The position numbers and the translations under genes were made by a program. Positions 20,208 through 31,224 of a stretch of 64,000 bases of DNA are shown here, in pieces; position 1 is the stretch's first letter; every line of letters starts with the position of its first letter. The notes beneath the pieces are model-generated. The model did not search any database and was not told where the DNA came from. It saw nothing but the letters and a program-made list of their open reading frames with translations. Origin of the DNA: Diphasiastrum complanatum (taxonomy: Eukaryota > Streptophyta > Lycopodiopsida > Lycopodiales > Lycopodiaceae); assembly GCA_029204225.1 (NCBI GenBank), contig CM055109.1, positions 1,978,340 to 2,042,339 of the forward strand, read 5' to 3'.

Positions 20208-21063
20208 TGTACTTCTTGTAAATACTGAAATGGCTAAGTCATCGGCATGTGGTGACCCTTGTAACAAAAATGTAAATAAAACTGTTAATGATGTTTCTGA
20301 GCCTCAGAGTTGCATGTTGCTTGGGTATAGGGGGTACTGGGTCATTAATTCGGAGTGGCTAGACTGACCTCCTAAAAAGTAAGAGTTGACTAGTCAACGT
20401 GACACATGTCATATGCTCACTGGGACACTTGGTCTAGTGAATGAGTGACACATGTTAGGGTTGACCGATCAAACATGACATGTGTTACATGCTCACTAGG
20501 ACACGTGGTCCAATGGATGAGTGACACATGTCAGCCTACTCACATGCCTATGTGTCAGGGTACTACCAACAAGTGGCAAGTGTCGAGAGTTGGCCATGTG
20601 TTGAGATTTAGGAAGGGTCAGGGTTAAGGGGTGTTTCTTGAAGAGCAAGCTTAATATCATTACTAGATTATTTACACAAGATGAAATAGAAAGGAAATCC
20701 TACAAAGTTAAATTTGTTTTATGATTCCCATTGTACAAATTCATGCTTGGTAGCTTGAATATATTTGAGAATTCATTTTAGATCCTTTTGTGAAAATTCA
20801 CACGTGTGGGAATGCCCTAATGTGTGATTTAGATCTCCTAAGCTTTGTCAACTTTAGATCAACTATAGATTGAAATCCAAGATCTATGTCAAATTCTAAG
20901 GCAAAGAGACAAATCCACATGGATAAGTGAGTCTAGAGAGAGGCATTCCTCATCATAATCTATGCAGCAAAGGCCGGGAGGAGACAAGGCAGCCAGCTCC
21001 ATCTTGTGTTAGAAGTGATTTGATGCTTGTACGTGTAGGAAATTAGCAAGGTTTGAAGAACAT
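20208..21063 (+). mobile_element. Probable gypsy 5' LTR (ends approximate)
   Basis: It precedes a primer site at 21084 and gypsy GAG at 21585. The part at 20220-20390 (ACTGAAATGGCT, AAAATGTAAATA, GTACTGGGT, CCTCCTAAAAAGTA) is homologous to the minus strand of 53205-53375, next to another gypsy RT fragment, which supports its being a dispersed LTR. A 75-bp tandem pair lies inside at 20385-20534. Confidence 0.4.
20385..20534. repeat. Two-copy 75-bp tandem repeat
   Basis: GTTGACTAGTCAAC at 20385 and GTTGACCGATCAAAC at 20460 start two similar 75-bp units, both ending GAATGAGTGACACATGT or GGATGAGTGACACATGT. The units hold several ACACATGT/ACATGTGT palindromic octamers. Such repeats are common in LTR promoters, but no function is shown here. 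Confidence 0.8.
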
Positions 21064-21083
21064 CAGAGAGGGAGTCTGATATT

Positions 21084-21095
21084 TGGTATCAAAGC
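21084..21095 (+). other. tRNA-Met primer binding site of gypsy element
   Basis: TGGTATCAAAGC, a standard initiator-Met primer site, 490 bp upstream of the gypsy GAG ORF and just right of the probable LTR. Confidence 0.7.
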
Positions 21096-21584
21096 AAGGG
21101 TTTGCAAGTTTTGGAACCTTGGGATAGCAAAAAACAAAAAATTCTAGAGAGAGAAAGGGGAGTTTTTTGTCCATAATTTTTGATTGAGAGCTCAGATGGC
21201 TATGGAATTTGTTGCAAACTGTTCCTATTGCCAAGGCATAGTAGAGTAGTCATAGGAACCAACCCCAGCCGCGAAATCCAAGCGGGTTCGAGAATTTTCT
21301 TGTAGCTGGTGGGCGTTGGTAGGCTGAAGTTTTTTCTTCATAACTTTTCGTTCAGTTCTTGGATCATCCTCAAATTTTGGGAGTCTTCTAGGCAAATCTC
21401 AAGGGCCGTAGTATGCAATTTACAGCAAAGAAAACGGAGTCTTAGGTGTTTGTTCAAAATTTGGTTCTCATACATAGGTGCAAAACCAGTTGAGAAGAAA
21501 GTGCTTGATGATTGGGCAATCATAGCCTAAAGCGGACTGTTAAGGGTTCATTGGAAAGCCAGCATGAGGGCAACCTACTAAAAA

Positions 21585-22952
21585 TTGACCGCTCAAGAAA
21601 AGTCCAGGTCACAAAAAAGCTATACAAAACACACAGGAGCAATTGTAGTATGCAACACCGATGCAGTTGAGAATTGGATTCAGAAGTGGGAAAAGGCTTT
21701 TCAGATGTGTGGTATTGATGATGATGAACATAAGATTGTAGAAGCCACATATTGCTTGCAAGAGACAGCACAACGCTGGTGGCCTAAAATTGAGAAGGAT
21801 AATTTGGTGCCTGCAACTTGGAATCAGTTCAAGCGGATGTTCGCTGAGAATTGGGTGCCATTAGATGAAAAGAATCAGGTGATGCAAGCCTGGTCAAGTC
21901 TCAAACAAGGCAATGCGTCCATACAGGAATATGCGAGCAAGTATAGAGAAGCACTGATGCGGATACTTGAGGAGGTGCCGATGTTTTTACAAGTGTTTCA
22001 ATTTGTGGAGGGCTTGTGTGAAAGCCTTCGGCCTTTCGTAAGGAAGGAGCAGGCTCCAAGCCTCCACAGGGCTTTGCAGATGGCCCTATATTACAAAGAT
22101 GGGAAAAAGGCCAAGGAGCCTGAGACACTTACTTCAGAAGGGTTTCAACCTTGGGGGAAAAGAAAGTTTAAAAAATAGAAGGGTCAATCCTCGCAAGAGC
22201 AAATTCAGAGTGCGGAGCCGCAAGACTTGGAGCGGGCAAAAAAAGAGAACCTTTGCTTTGGTTGTCTAGGGCAACATAGGTGGAAGGAGTGTTTGCACAA
22301 TCCCTCACGGACCATGTACAGTTTGCAAGTTGAGGAGGCAGATCCTATGAAAATTGAGGAATTGAGACAAGAAGAACCTCCTAATGTTCCACGGTTGATG
22401 AACATGTCAGTGATTTGGAAGGTGGACTTGGTTCCTTTGCCACAGTTGTCAAGAGCGGCACAACACGGGTATCAGTTTCCTTGCACTTCATGCATGGACA
22501 ACTGTGTGGTAGAGATGTTTTGATTCTATTTGACACTGGATCCTCACATAACGTCATTAACTCCGCTTTGATTAAACGGTTGAGAGTGAGCACACAACCA
22601 TCCTTGTACCAGTATACAGTCGAAATGGCTGATGGAAAGGGTGCGAAAGTGTGGGATGCCAGGGTTGTGGGTACGCCCCTAACCATTCAGACTATACTAA
22701 GGAGTTAGATTTTGAGATTACCCGTTTGGCTTGCTTGTGGTGCTTGGAATTTGTTGGCATGTGGCTAAGAAACCCTACATCGCTTGGGATACTCATGTAT
22801 ATGAGTTCCAGCACGATGGTAGGATTCACTCCCTGCGTGGAGAGCCTGATATGCCTCCAAGACCTTTGATCACGACAACACAGTTGCGTAAGGTTCAGTG
22901 TAAGTGCATGTATGTTTGTTTCTTCTATAAGCAACTGGTAATTAAAGACTGA
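21585..22952 (+). pseudogene. Gypsy GAG-protease relic, rest of POL missing
   Basis: The first ORF (21585-22178, 197 aa) is a gypsy GAG: WIQKWEKAFQMCGIDDDEHK, ETAQRWWPKIE, WNQFKRMFAENWVP, and FVEGLCESLRPFVR. After a TAG comes a zinc knuckle, CFGCLGQHRWKEC. A frameshift near 22415 leads to the protease, LILFDTGSSHNVI, with the active DTGS intact. Then shifted frames echo GxDWL (LGICWHVAKKPYIAWDTHVY) and FQHDGRIHSLRGEP, the linker to RT. The element stops abruptly near 22950 and AT-rich DNA follows, so RT, RNase H and integrase are absent. Confidence 0.8.
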
Positions 22953-25900
22953 ATGCATACCAAAATGACAATCATCTTCAACTACAAAAACTTTAGATTA
23001 CAATCCAGAATCACATCTAGATACCTAAAGTCTAGCTGAATATCAATTCAGTTATTATTCTTGGATTCCTTATGATTTGTTATCCATTTGATCTCTCTGG
23101 GATAAATCACTAATGAGCTAAGCCCCTTCATTAACTAAGGAATACCCAACCCAAAAAATACTGTATATCCAATGCACATAATTTCAACTGATGAACCCAA
23201 TGATTCACTAATCATGCGTCTTACAAGCAATATAATTCAAAAACCATCAGTTTCCGATGAATTTACATCACATTGATCGTTTTACCAATTAACTTCATCC
23301 TGGAGTAATCAATTAATCAAGTTAATTTCCAATGATTGAAACAATACTTGATCATATGCTTAGGTTAAGTGCACCAAATAACTCTAGTAACCAAGAATAC
23401 ACAGTAGATTCATACAAGATTAATCGTGCACATATGTGAATAATCTCACTATGACCCAATATATAAACACACTTTTATTTGGTAGATTCCTCCAGAACCC
23501 ACATATGTTAGAGATCTTGTAACTCAGCTACAACATATTTTCTATTTCTCATGACTAAATAACATATCCAAAAAATCTTTGAGATGAATAAAATTCACTT
23601 TCAGTAGTTTTCCAATCCCACTTACCTCTAATTACATAATTTCTCCCACGGATTAACCCCTCTCTGATCCTAGCACTTAAACTAAGATTAGGTTGATCCA
23701 ATATAGAACTCTCAGATTTAAATTTTGATCAAACTTACTTCTATTCCAATAAAAAATGGAATTAGTAAGCTTTGACCTTTTACTGTACTACTTATAGATA
23801 ATGATTCAAATTCCAAATCTTTTAAATACTTCTATTTCTAGCATCAAATGCAAGAAAATAGCATTCATTCATATTAATAGACTTGTCTATCTCCTATGAT
23901 AACTGGAGATCCAATTAAATGAAGAACTGTACTCAAGCATCTGCAGACCATACTGTAGTAGAATAACATCACTAAAATACATTAAATTCTCCACAAATAA
24001 AATACATATCTTGTGAGAATGTCTGTGAGATCCATAGGTTCTCAATTAAAATATTGGAGTAAAAAAATCAAAACACTGATTCAAACTCTTACTCAATTAA
24101 TAGGTTAACCAAAAATCATCTACTAGTATGAAAAACACTACTAGTCTGAATTTTTTGAATATAATTCACCATAGGATTTAACTAAAATTGAAATCAGTTT
24201 TTTATTAATTCCTATTATTACGATTTTTTCAATAAAATTGCACTATTCTCTCTTTTCACTTATTGGCTTAAGAATTACTTTGTCAAAGCTATCTGTAATT
24301 AATGAGAAATAACATTTGGATTTGGGTATTTTCTACACTGTATTCAGTCCAAATAATTTTGTCAAATAAAGAATTACCTCCAATACCATGAATTTTCCTC
24401 CATTAATCATTTAACAAGTATCTCAAAAGCTTTGGTTTGTTCAATTTTAATGACCAAAATTATCAAAATCACAATAACCAACTGATTGGTGTTCTACCGA
24501 TTTGAAAAGACCAAGAAATCGGATTCCTAAATTGGGTATATGCCTGAGAACTGTACCATTCCTTTCATTCCGTCAAGATTGATTTCGAAAAAATTCTCAT
24601 CGAAAATCGATTAATATTGTTTGACCACGAATAATGGTACTCAAGATCCACAAAAGCTGGGCTTACATTGCTGAAAGCCGAATGCCAAGTTGATAAGAGC
24701 GTATGACATGCACATTGTCCATGGAGAAGAAAATCCAATTTTCCTCTAACCATAATTGGAAAACAATATACAAAAACCAAGGTTACACTTCGACAAACGA
24801 GCACCAAGAAACCTAAGCTCCTTTAATAGGGTGCTAGTAACTTAAAATTTCCGAGTTAATTTTGAGAATCAACCTTTTAAGTTACAACCGTCAAACCAAA
24901 TCGACCTTGGATAATTGTCATGTAACAATCCATGCAATTACAAAAATGTCGATTGCCCTCAGGCTCCAACTCAACATTACATATGCATGCCCAAAAGCCC
25001 TAAAAAGTTTCCTATCTCAAAAGATAAGTGCAAGAAAAAATCCTAAGTAGATCCATAGCCGCCACTCGACCTCTTGCTCCTAAAAAAAGGTCTTCCTAGA
25101 TTCGGCCTCCATCGTGAAAGAGAGAGAAGGAGCTTTCATAGCAAGATCAACTGAGAGAGAGAAAGACTAAAGCAGAAACAAGGCTTGGATTGTGCCTTTC
25201 ACAGTTATCTGCAATCCATTGCTGCTCTCCATCGATCCATTTGCATCTCACTACCCTCCCCCATGGCCGTATTAGCCTCATTGACAAAGCGGTTCCTTAC
25301 TGGATCCACTTGACATCATGCAAATCCATTCACACGCCTCCCTGGCTGAATCCAATCATCTGCCTGTTGCGCTCCTTCTCCTACGACTTCTGGATTCACG
25401 CTTGTCGGAAAGTGGTATATAGAAGATAGGTCTGGTTTGAAAAGAAACAAATGAAAATAATTCGTGTGTCTAGAAAGAAAACTTTTCGTGCATGGCGCTT
25501 TCCAATGCATGACTATGCCTATCAATTTCAAACAAGACAATAGTGATAGAAATCACGTTTGAACTTATAATAACTAACTTTGAAATCGCCACTACTACAA
25601 CGATTACGTAGCCAAACAATTAAGCATCGAAAATTATCAAACAAATAATTAGTCGCGGATTGTTCGCAAATTAGTCACAAAGAAATATAGAAACGCATAC
25701 ATTTTGAGACAAAAATTGAACGCAATGAAGGATAGTATTGATTCAGTATCAAAACATAACAAAAGTAAATGAATACAATAAATTGCGGATCGAAGCCGCG
25801 TACTATATGCTATCTTTGAGCAACTAAAATGAAAGTCTGAATTAAGCGCAATGCTGAGTAGCGCAATGCTAATAAGCAGTAGCGCAATAGCAATCTCTAA

Positions 25901-26113
25901 AACAACTCTAAGAAGTGAGCTATAATGCTCAGAAGTGTTCAAGCTCGCATGCTTGAGAGAGAGAGAGAGAGAGAACTAATTATTCAAATGCTTGCTAATT
26001 GATCTCTTTCGAATGTATGAATATGAACAGTTATTTATACTAATAAATTGGGTCGTGAATTGCGATCGCTAGTTGGCTGGTGATCCACTGGCATCCATCC
26101 GGTCCTTGTCTCG
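22953..26113. other. AT-rich DNA, no gene recognised
   Basis: From 22953 to about 25050 the DNA is strongly AT-rich, with no long open frame and no transposon domain I can see. From 25050 it is more balanced in composition. 25190-25429 has a short open frame with no recognisable product. A short GA run (about 20 bp) is at 25954-25972. Confidence 0.5.
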
Positions 26114-27097
26114 ATGGATACTGGAATTATTAGAAGCAAAGTTTTAAAGAATGACTTGAACAAAGGACTTAATCACATCCCATTGTGCCAGTCTAATATA
26201 AATGAGGTAGCTTTAGAACTTTATCGTGGATGGTTTGAATTGGCAAGTTTTTTACCTACTTATCAAAATATTGATCATGAGACTGTTATGGAACATGCCC
26301 TGATTTGCAAAGATGTTGTAACAAACTTTTTGAAAAATACCAAGTGGCTACATGGAAAAAGTATAATGATTAAAAAACTTACAAATGCCATTGATGAGCG
26401 TAATTGGATTACTACCAATCTACATGTGAATGGTGTGGATAAGGCTCAACATAACCCATGTTTAATGTGCATCTATTTTGTAAGAAATTCGGCTTTGGTT
26501 AGATTGTCTAGTCTAGATTTTGTCCCGTTTCCAAAAGAAAATGATAATATACTAGACATGGCTATGATTAAGATCCGAGATACTTTTGCTACTAAAATAC
26601 CTGATTTTCTAATAGGAAAAGAAGAATTACCTGTCTTACTTTGTACTTTCAAAACACATAAAAATACGTTCAGATGGATTACAAACGCACATGACTGCTA
26701 TTTTTCTAAAGTGGTCACGTTTATTTCCGGAGCTCTTGGTATGCTGACTCCTCTCCTTATGGAGAGAGTAGGCCTTAAGGCAACTTCATACTGGAGTATC
26801 CTAAATGTGGATACCAACCTTTTCTGGCAGTGCGATTCATCCACTGAATTTTATCTTAATGTGCCTAACAAAATCACTTCGATGTGATCTACTGACATCG
26901 TGAAATGCTACGAAAATATTCCTCTTAATGGTCATGATGGGCTAAAAATAATAATATGGAGAATGATAGGATATGCATTCAAGTCTTGTAAAAACAAAAA
27001 ACTTGCCAATCAATGGAAATCGAGCCTTAAACAATTTGATTGGAAATGGGTTACTAATCAAACTGATAATTGGAATGAAGCTTTGTTGACTAAATGA
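26114..27097 (+). pseudogene. Penelope-like reverse transcriptase fragment
   Basis: A 257-residue ORF (26114-26887) ends in TGA and continues in frame for 70 residues (to 27097) after the stop. It begins with VLKNDLNKGLNHIP, resembling the 'L..GLNFIP' start of Penelope-like (PLE) RTs. ELPVLLCTFKTHKN near residue 175 matches the PLE 'LP.LYGLPKIHK' finger motif. STDIVKCYENIPLNG, just after the stop, matches RT motif A ('D...LYTNIP'), with the catalytic Asp present. The YxDD motif and any GIY-YIG nuclease are missing, because copia sequence follows from about 27210. PLE RTs are related to telomerase and are sparse in plants. Assignment is by motif order only, so a divergent LINE is the alternative. 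Confidence 0.5.
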
Positions 27098-27209
27098 GCT
27101 CTAGCCTGGTTATCTTTACTCCAAGCTATTATCATGCTAAGCCTCTATTTTGCTAGGTTTGAAATTCTTTTTTAATGTACTATGTTTCATTACAACCTCA
27201 AACACTATT

Positions 27210-28312
27210 CGAGGTTGGCACATCATACACACGTCTATATTCAGAACTATATTTTCGAATTCAAACGTTTATTTCAAAGCAGTGCAGCAGTCTTTTATCA
27301 TTATCACATTATACATGGATGATACATTGCCTTTCAGCAATTGTACCGATCTGATAAAAGAGAAAAAGACAATGCTATCTTCTGAATTCGACATGACCTA
27401 TCTGGGCGAAGCTCATTTCTGCCTCGGTATACAAATCCACAGAGACAGAAAACAGAAGTTGATCTACATTACACAACAAAGATACATCTACAACATTCTA
27501 GTCAGATATAATCTGATTAATTGCAAGTTAGCTCTCTCACCAATGGAACTAGGACTCAAATTGTCAAAGGAGCAGTGTCCCCAAACAATTCATGAAAAGC
27601 AGCAGATGCATGAGTATCCTTACCATTCTATTATAGGATCTCTTATGTACGCCATGATCTGCAGACATAGCTTTTGTAGTCAGCTCTCTCAGTCAGTTTA
27701 TGACTAATCCTGGTATAGCACATTGGAAGGCTCTTATCAGAGTCATGAGATATCTTCGAGCTACTATAGACTTTTGCATTTGTTATGGAGCAGTCGGCAA
27801 CGAGAAACTCAATTTTCTCAGTGGTTACACGGATGCGAGTTGGGCAGGAGATGTAGACACTCGTAAATCTACTTCTGGATTTACATTCTTCCTCAACAAT
27901 GGTCCAGTTTCTTGGAACAGTCGCAAGCAATCTCAATAGCTCTATCTTTCACTGAATCGGAGCCTCTCAAGCTACAAAAGGAGCAATTCGGTTGAGGAAC
28001 TTACTCTCAAATATCGGACTGAATCAATATGCTCCGATGACATTATTTTGTGATAATCAAAGTGCCATCACTTTATCAGCCAATCCTAGATCTCATTCCA
28101 GATGTAAGAACATTGTACTGAAGTATCATTTCGTCAGAAGCAAAGTTCTCAATAAAGAGATCAGATTGCAGTATTGTAGAATGCAAGATATGACAACAAA
28201 TATTTTTACCAAAGCATTAAATTTGAAATCACATAGAAGATTCAAGAGACTTGGTGAGGGAGATAGTCATAAGTCAAGAAGAAGAAAAGTATGTGAAGAT
28301 TTCAAAGTGTAG
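27210..28312 (+). pseudogene. Copia RT C-terminus and RNase H
   Basis: Frames start with RGWHIIHTSIF and SNSNVYFKAVQQSFIIITLY, then catalytic YMDD, FDMTYLGEAHFCLGIQIHRD and YHSIIGSLMYAM, the RT palm and thumb. After a frameshift the connection and RNase H follow: HWKALIRVMRYLRAT, GYTDASWAGDVDTRKSTSGF, VSWNSRKQSQ, a TAG, then FCDNQSAITLSANPRSHSRC and KYHFVRSKVLNKEIRLQY. The RNase H catalytic Asp residues (TDAS, CDNQSA) remain. GAG, protease, integrase and the RT fingers are missing upstream, where PLE-like sequence is found. The frame ends at 28312, 3 bp into the gypsy LTR fragment. Confidence 0.85.
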
Positions 28313-28440
28313 GGTTAAAGATCTCGCATAGTATAGCCCTCTCGCCTGTCAACAAAGATTAGATCACTAGATAGGTGGCTTTAAGTTTTGATCAAACTAC
28401 ATCGTAAGCTGCTCCATCTACTGTTTGTGTAATTTTGTCA
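28309..28440 (-). mobile_element. Gypsy LTR fragment
   Basis: TGTAGGGTTAAAGATCTC at 28309 and the next 70 bp match 30405-30475 with few differences, including TAGTATAGCCCTC and CGCCTGTCAACAA. It is the left end of the LTR whose full copy is at 30405-31221. The right part diverges, and GAG sequence follows. Confidence 0.7.
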
Positions 28441-28449
28441 TTTGATCCA

Positions 28450-29010
28450 AGAGCAGTTCTGTGGATAGAGCGGAAGCATTCGATGATGACGATGCTATTG
28501 AGGGAGTAAGAATATGGGTGGATGGATATTTTTCATCTAATCCCTCATCCTCTTCCCTGATGGCATCCTCCATAGTTTCTTGTAGAGTAGCGTATTGCTC
28601 CTGTCATTTCAGTTCTCTTCTGATGCTTCGTGGTAGTCCTGCTAGGAACCACATGATCACCGCATGATCGGGAGTTAGGACTGCACTGCACTCGAATCGT
28701 AGATGTTTGACCCGTTCAATATAGTCCCTGACCCTTTCTCTTTTTCCCATCTTGACTTTGCTCAACAAGAGAAATGGGTCTTCTAGGAACTTCCTTGGTT
28801 TAAAGCGCATGATGAGAGCCGCTTTAATCGCTTCCTAGGTGGATTTCTCTTCCTCTAACAGGTTGAAAAACCAATCTTGAGACACCGCTAATAAGAACAT
28901 GGGGAACAACATCAACTTTTCTGTAGGTGTCCGTTCATCATAGATTTTACAAGCTTGCTCATAAATCTAGAGGAAGCAGATGAGATCTGATAATCTGTTG
29001 TATTTTGGTA
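28450..29010 (-). pseudogene. Gypsy GAG relic
   Basis: The minus frames read EKLMLFPMFLLAVSQDWFF, LLEEEKST, TAG, EAIKAALIMRFKPRKFLEDP, GKRERVRDYIERVKHLRFEC, VIMWFLAGLPRSIRREL, then METMEDAI-type tail EDAIREEDEGLDE. It is the same family as 18510-19367 (shared KPRKF.EDPF and AIREEDE.LD). POL is deleted, so GAG is joined almost directly to the LTR fragment at 28309-28440. Confidence 0.75.
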
Positions 29011-30384
29011 TTTCCATGTGAGGTGCTCTTCGCACTGCTTGCAAGGGAACGACAGATATGGGTTGGCCCACTGGATCCATTGGTGCTGGTTTCGGTTCTA
29101 CCTCTTGTTGCGCAGTTGCTAATCTGGTAAGGTGTGGTGCTTGATTTGCTGTTCTTTTTGCTACCTATCGTCCAGATCTCAAATTTATCCGATGGTGGGG
29201 TCCAAAGTAGTTGGATCTTGCTTGTACAATGGGATGCAGTCTGGACCTTAAGGATTTGATCAATCTGATCTACCGAAAGTGAAATTTAGGCCTTGTATGG
29301 TGGTTTTTCCTTAATAACTTTTGACTCCTTGGACTAATTGACCAGAGATTTTGACAGTAGCTGGATCTTATGCAGATCTTTCCACTGATCTAGTCTACGA
29401 GGGTTCCCTTGTGTGAGAGTTGGCTGTGAGAGGGTTCTTTAGCTATTTTGCAGGTAAAAAACCTTGATATCTCTCAGATCTTGGAGAAGTAACTCTCGCA
29501 AGGATCACAATAGCTGAATCTAGATTAGATCTAGCTCTGGAATTCTCTACGAGAGTTAACTCGCACACTAAGTGAAAATTTCACTGTATGTGAGGGTTCA
29601 AAACCATTATTTGGACTTGATCTTCACCAAATCTCCGTACTAACTCTCGCAGACTTCATCACTGATGGGAATTGTCATTCTGAATCGATTGAAATGGTCT
29701 GCGAGAGTTCTCTTTGAAAAGATTTGTTGGATCTTCTCACTGAGATGGAACTTCAGAATTCTCTACGAGGGTTCTTGCCCAACAGAACTGAAAATTTTAG
29801 TGTCTACGAGGGTTCCTTAGCATTTTCCCACCTTTTTCCACTGGGATCCCTCGCACAGGCACTTAGAGAACAAACAAACTCTCACAAGCTTCTTTGTGTC
29901 ATGCTCTCACTCAGATCAAACTTCAGAGGGCTCTACGAGAGCTTTGGTGAAGATTTGCATTAATTTTGGATTTTTACAAGGGTTTTTTGAATTTTTATGG
30001 TTTTTTCTCTGATTTTTGCAATTTTCTTGGAACTAACTCTTGCAAGCTTTTATGCAGGTCTGGGACAGTGCCCTGGAGTTGCTGCCAGTCATGCAAGGGT
30101 TAACTCTCACTGGTTTTGGAGATATTAAAATCTGATGAGATTTTAGGCTCTTTTTCCCTCTAAAATACAGATTGGTGTATTTTTTTTTTGGGTTTCTCAG
30201 GTTTTGGTTTGGATGTCAAGCCCTTAGAGCTGTTCAGGGCCTCCTCTACCCTCTCACACCTCCTCCGCTAGATGTGATCAGTCCAAACACAGAAAACTAA
30301 CTCTAAACACCCAAAAATCAACCTAAAAGTACTCCAAAAAGCAAGAAATAGCTAAAATGCAACTATACTAGTTAGTGAAAACTT
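29011..30384 (-). mobile_element. Gypsy leader with dispersed CTACGAGGGTTC/AACTCTCGCA motifs
   Basis: Noncoding region between GAG and the primer site. A short motif, (T)CTACGAG(G/A)GTT(C), recurs near 29393, 29545, 29761, 29803 and 29931. Relatives such as AACTCTCGCA occur near 29491, 29641 and 30099. One open frame (29724-29963) crosses these motifs but matches nothing. Long leaders are typical of tRNA-Asp-primed Tat/Athila-type gypsy elements. The motif's role is unknown. Confidence 0.5.
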
Positions 30385-30403
30385 ATCCCCAGCAACGATG
30401 CCA
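30385..30403 (-). other. Gypsy primer binding site, tRNA-Asp type
   Basis: Minus strand TGGCATCGTTGCTGGGGAT, close to TGGCGCCGTTGCCGGGGA, the site complementary to tRNA-Asp in many Ty3/gypsy elements. It lies two bases from the LTR end. Confidence 0.75.
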
Positions 30404-30404
30404 C

Positions 30405-31221
30405 TGTAGGGTCAAAGATCTCACGTAGTATAGCCCTCCCGCCTGTCAACAAGGGTTAGATCATTGGATAGGTGCCTAACTATGAATAGATGCTACTTCT
30501 AGATAGTTCTCTACTTTTCTCTAATTCTATCACCATTAACACTACACACCCCTAACTCTACTCTATAAACTAACATTCTTCATGATTTTGTGTGAAGGAG
30601 AAGAGAATAATAGAAGAGATAGAGAGGAGAAGAGAGAAAGAGAGAGATAGAGTGGAGAGGGAGGTTAGCTCAAAAGTTCAAGATGCATGCTAATGGAGAA
30701 ACCATAACTATTAAAACAACAACATAGAAATGGAAAGAAATAGAAACACACAACAAAAAGCATTAGCATGAGTGCTTAGCAAATGAGGATGCTTGGCTTT
30801 CCAATTTGGTAGGATTTCCTCCTTTTCATTAAGCATGAAATTAGAGTACAAATGGTGCCTTTTTATAAATGGGAAAGGCCCTTGTCCCAAAATCCTATTG
30901 GCTAATATTCACATAGATCCTAACCAATCGTCTTGGACCCAACTTGATCCCAGGGTCCACAAAAAGTACAATAAAAATCACAAGATTCATGTGAGTCCAA
31001 AATTGGACCCAACTCTAAAAAAGTAAACTCTAAGTTTAAAATTGACTTTGGGCCTCAAGTTTTATTTTGATTACAAAGGGTCCCAGGTCTATTATTTTAT
31101 TTACAACTCAACTTGCATGCTCATTGGGCCATGGGCTTATACGCACATGATGCCATGCCCTCACAACACATTTTATTGGCTGATATTATTTATTTACAAT
31201 ATGTCGGGAATACCCCCAACA
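30405..31221 (-). mobile_element. Gypsy 5' LTR
   Basis: TG...CA unit of about 817 bp: on the minus strand it starts TGTTGGGGGTATTCCC at 31221 and ends ...GACCCTACA at 30405, followed by the primer site. Its 3' end is repeated at 28309. A GA/AG-rich tract lies at 30595-30660. Confidence 0.7.
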
Positions 31222-31224
31222 CAA

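Noticed and set aside
25050-25110. Start of a minus-strand gene (ATGGAGGCCGAATCTAGG)
   Set aside because: The frame hits a stop within a few codons and no downstream exon was recognised.
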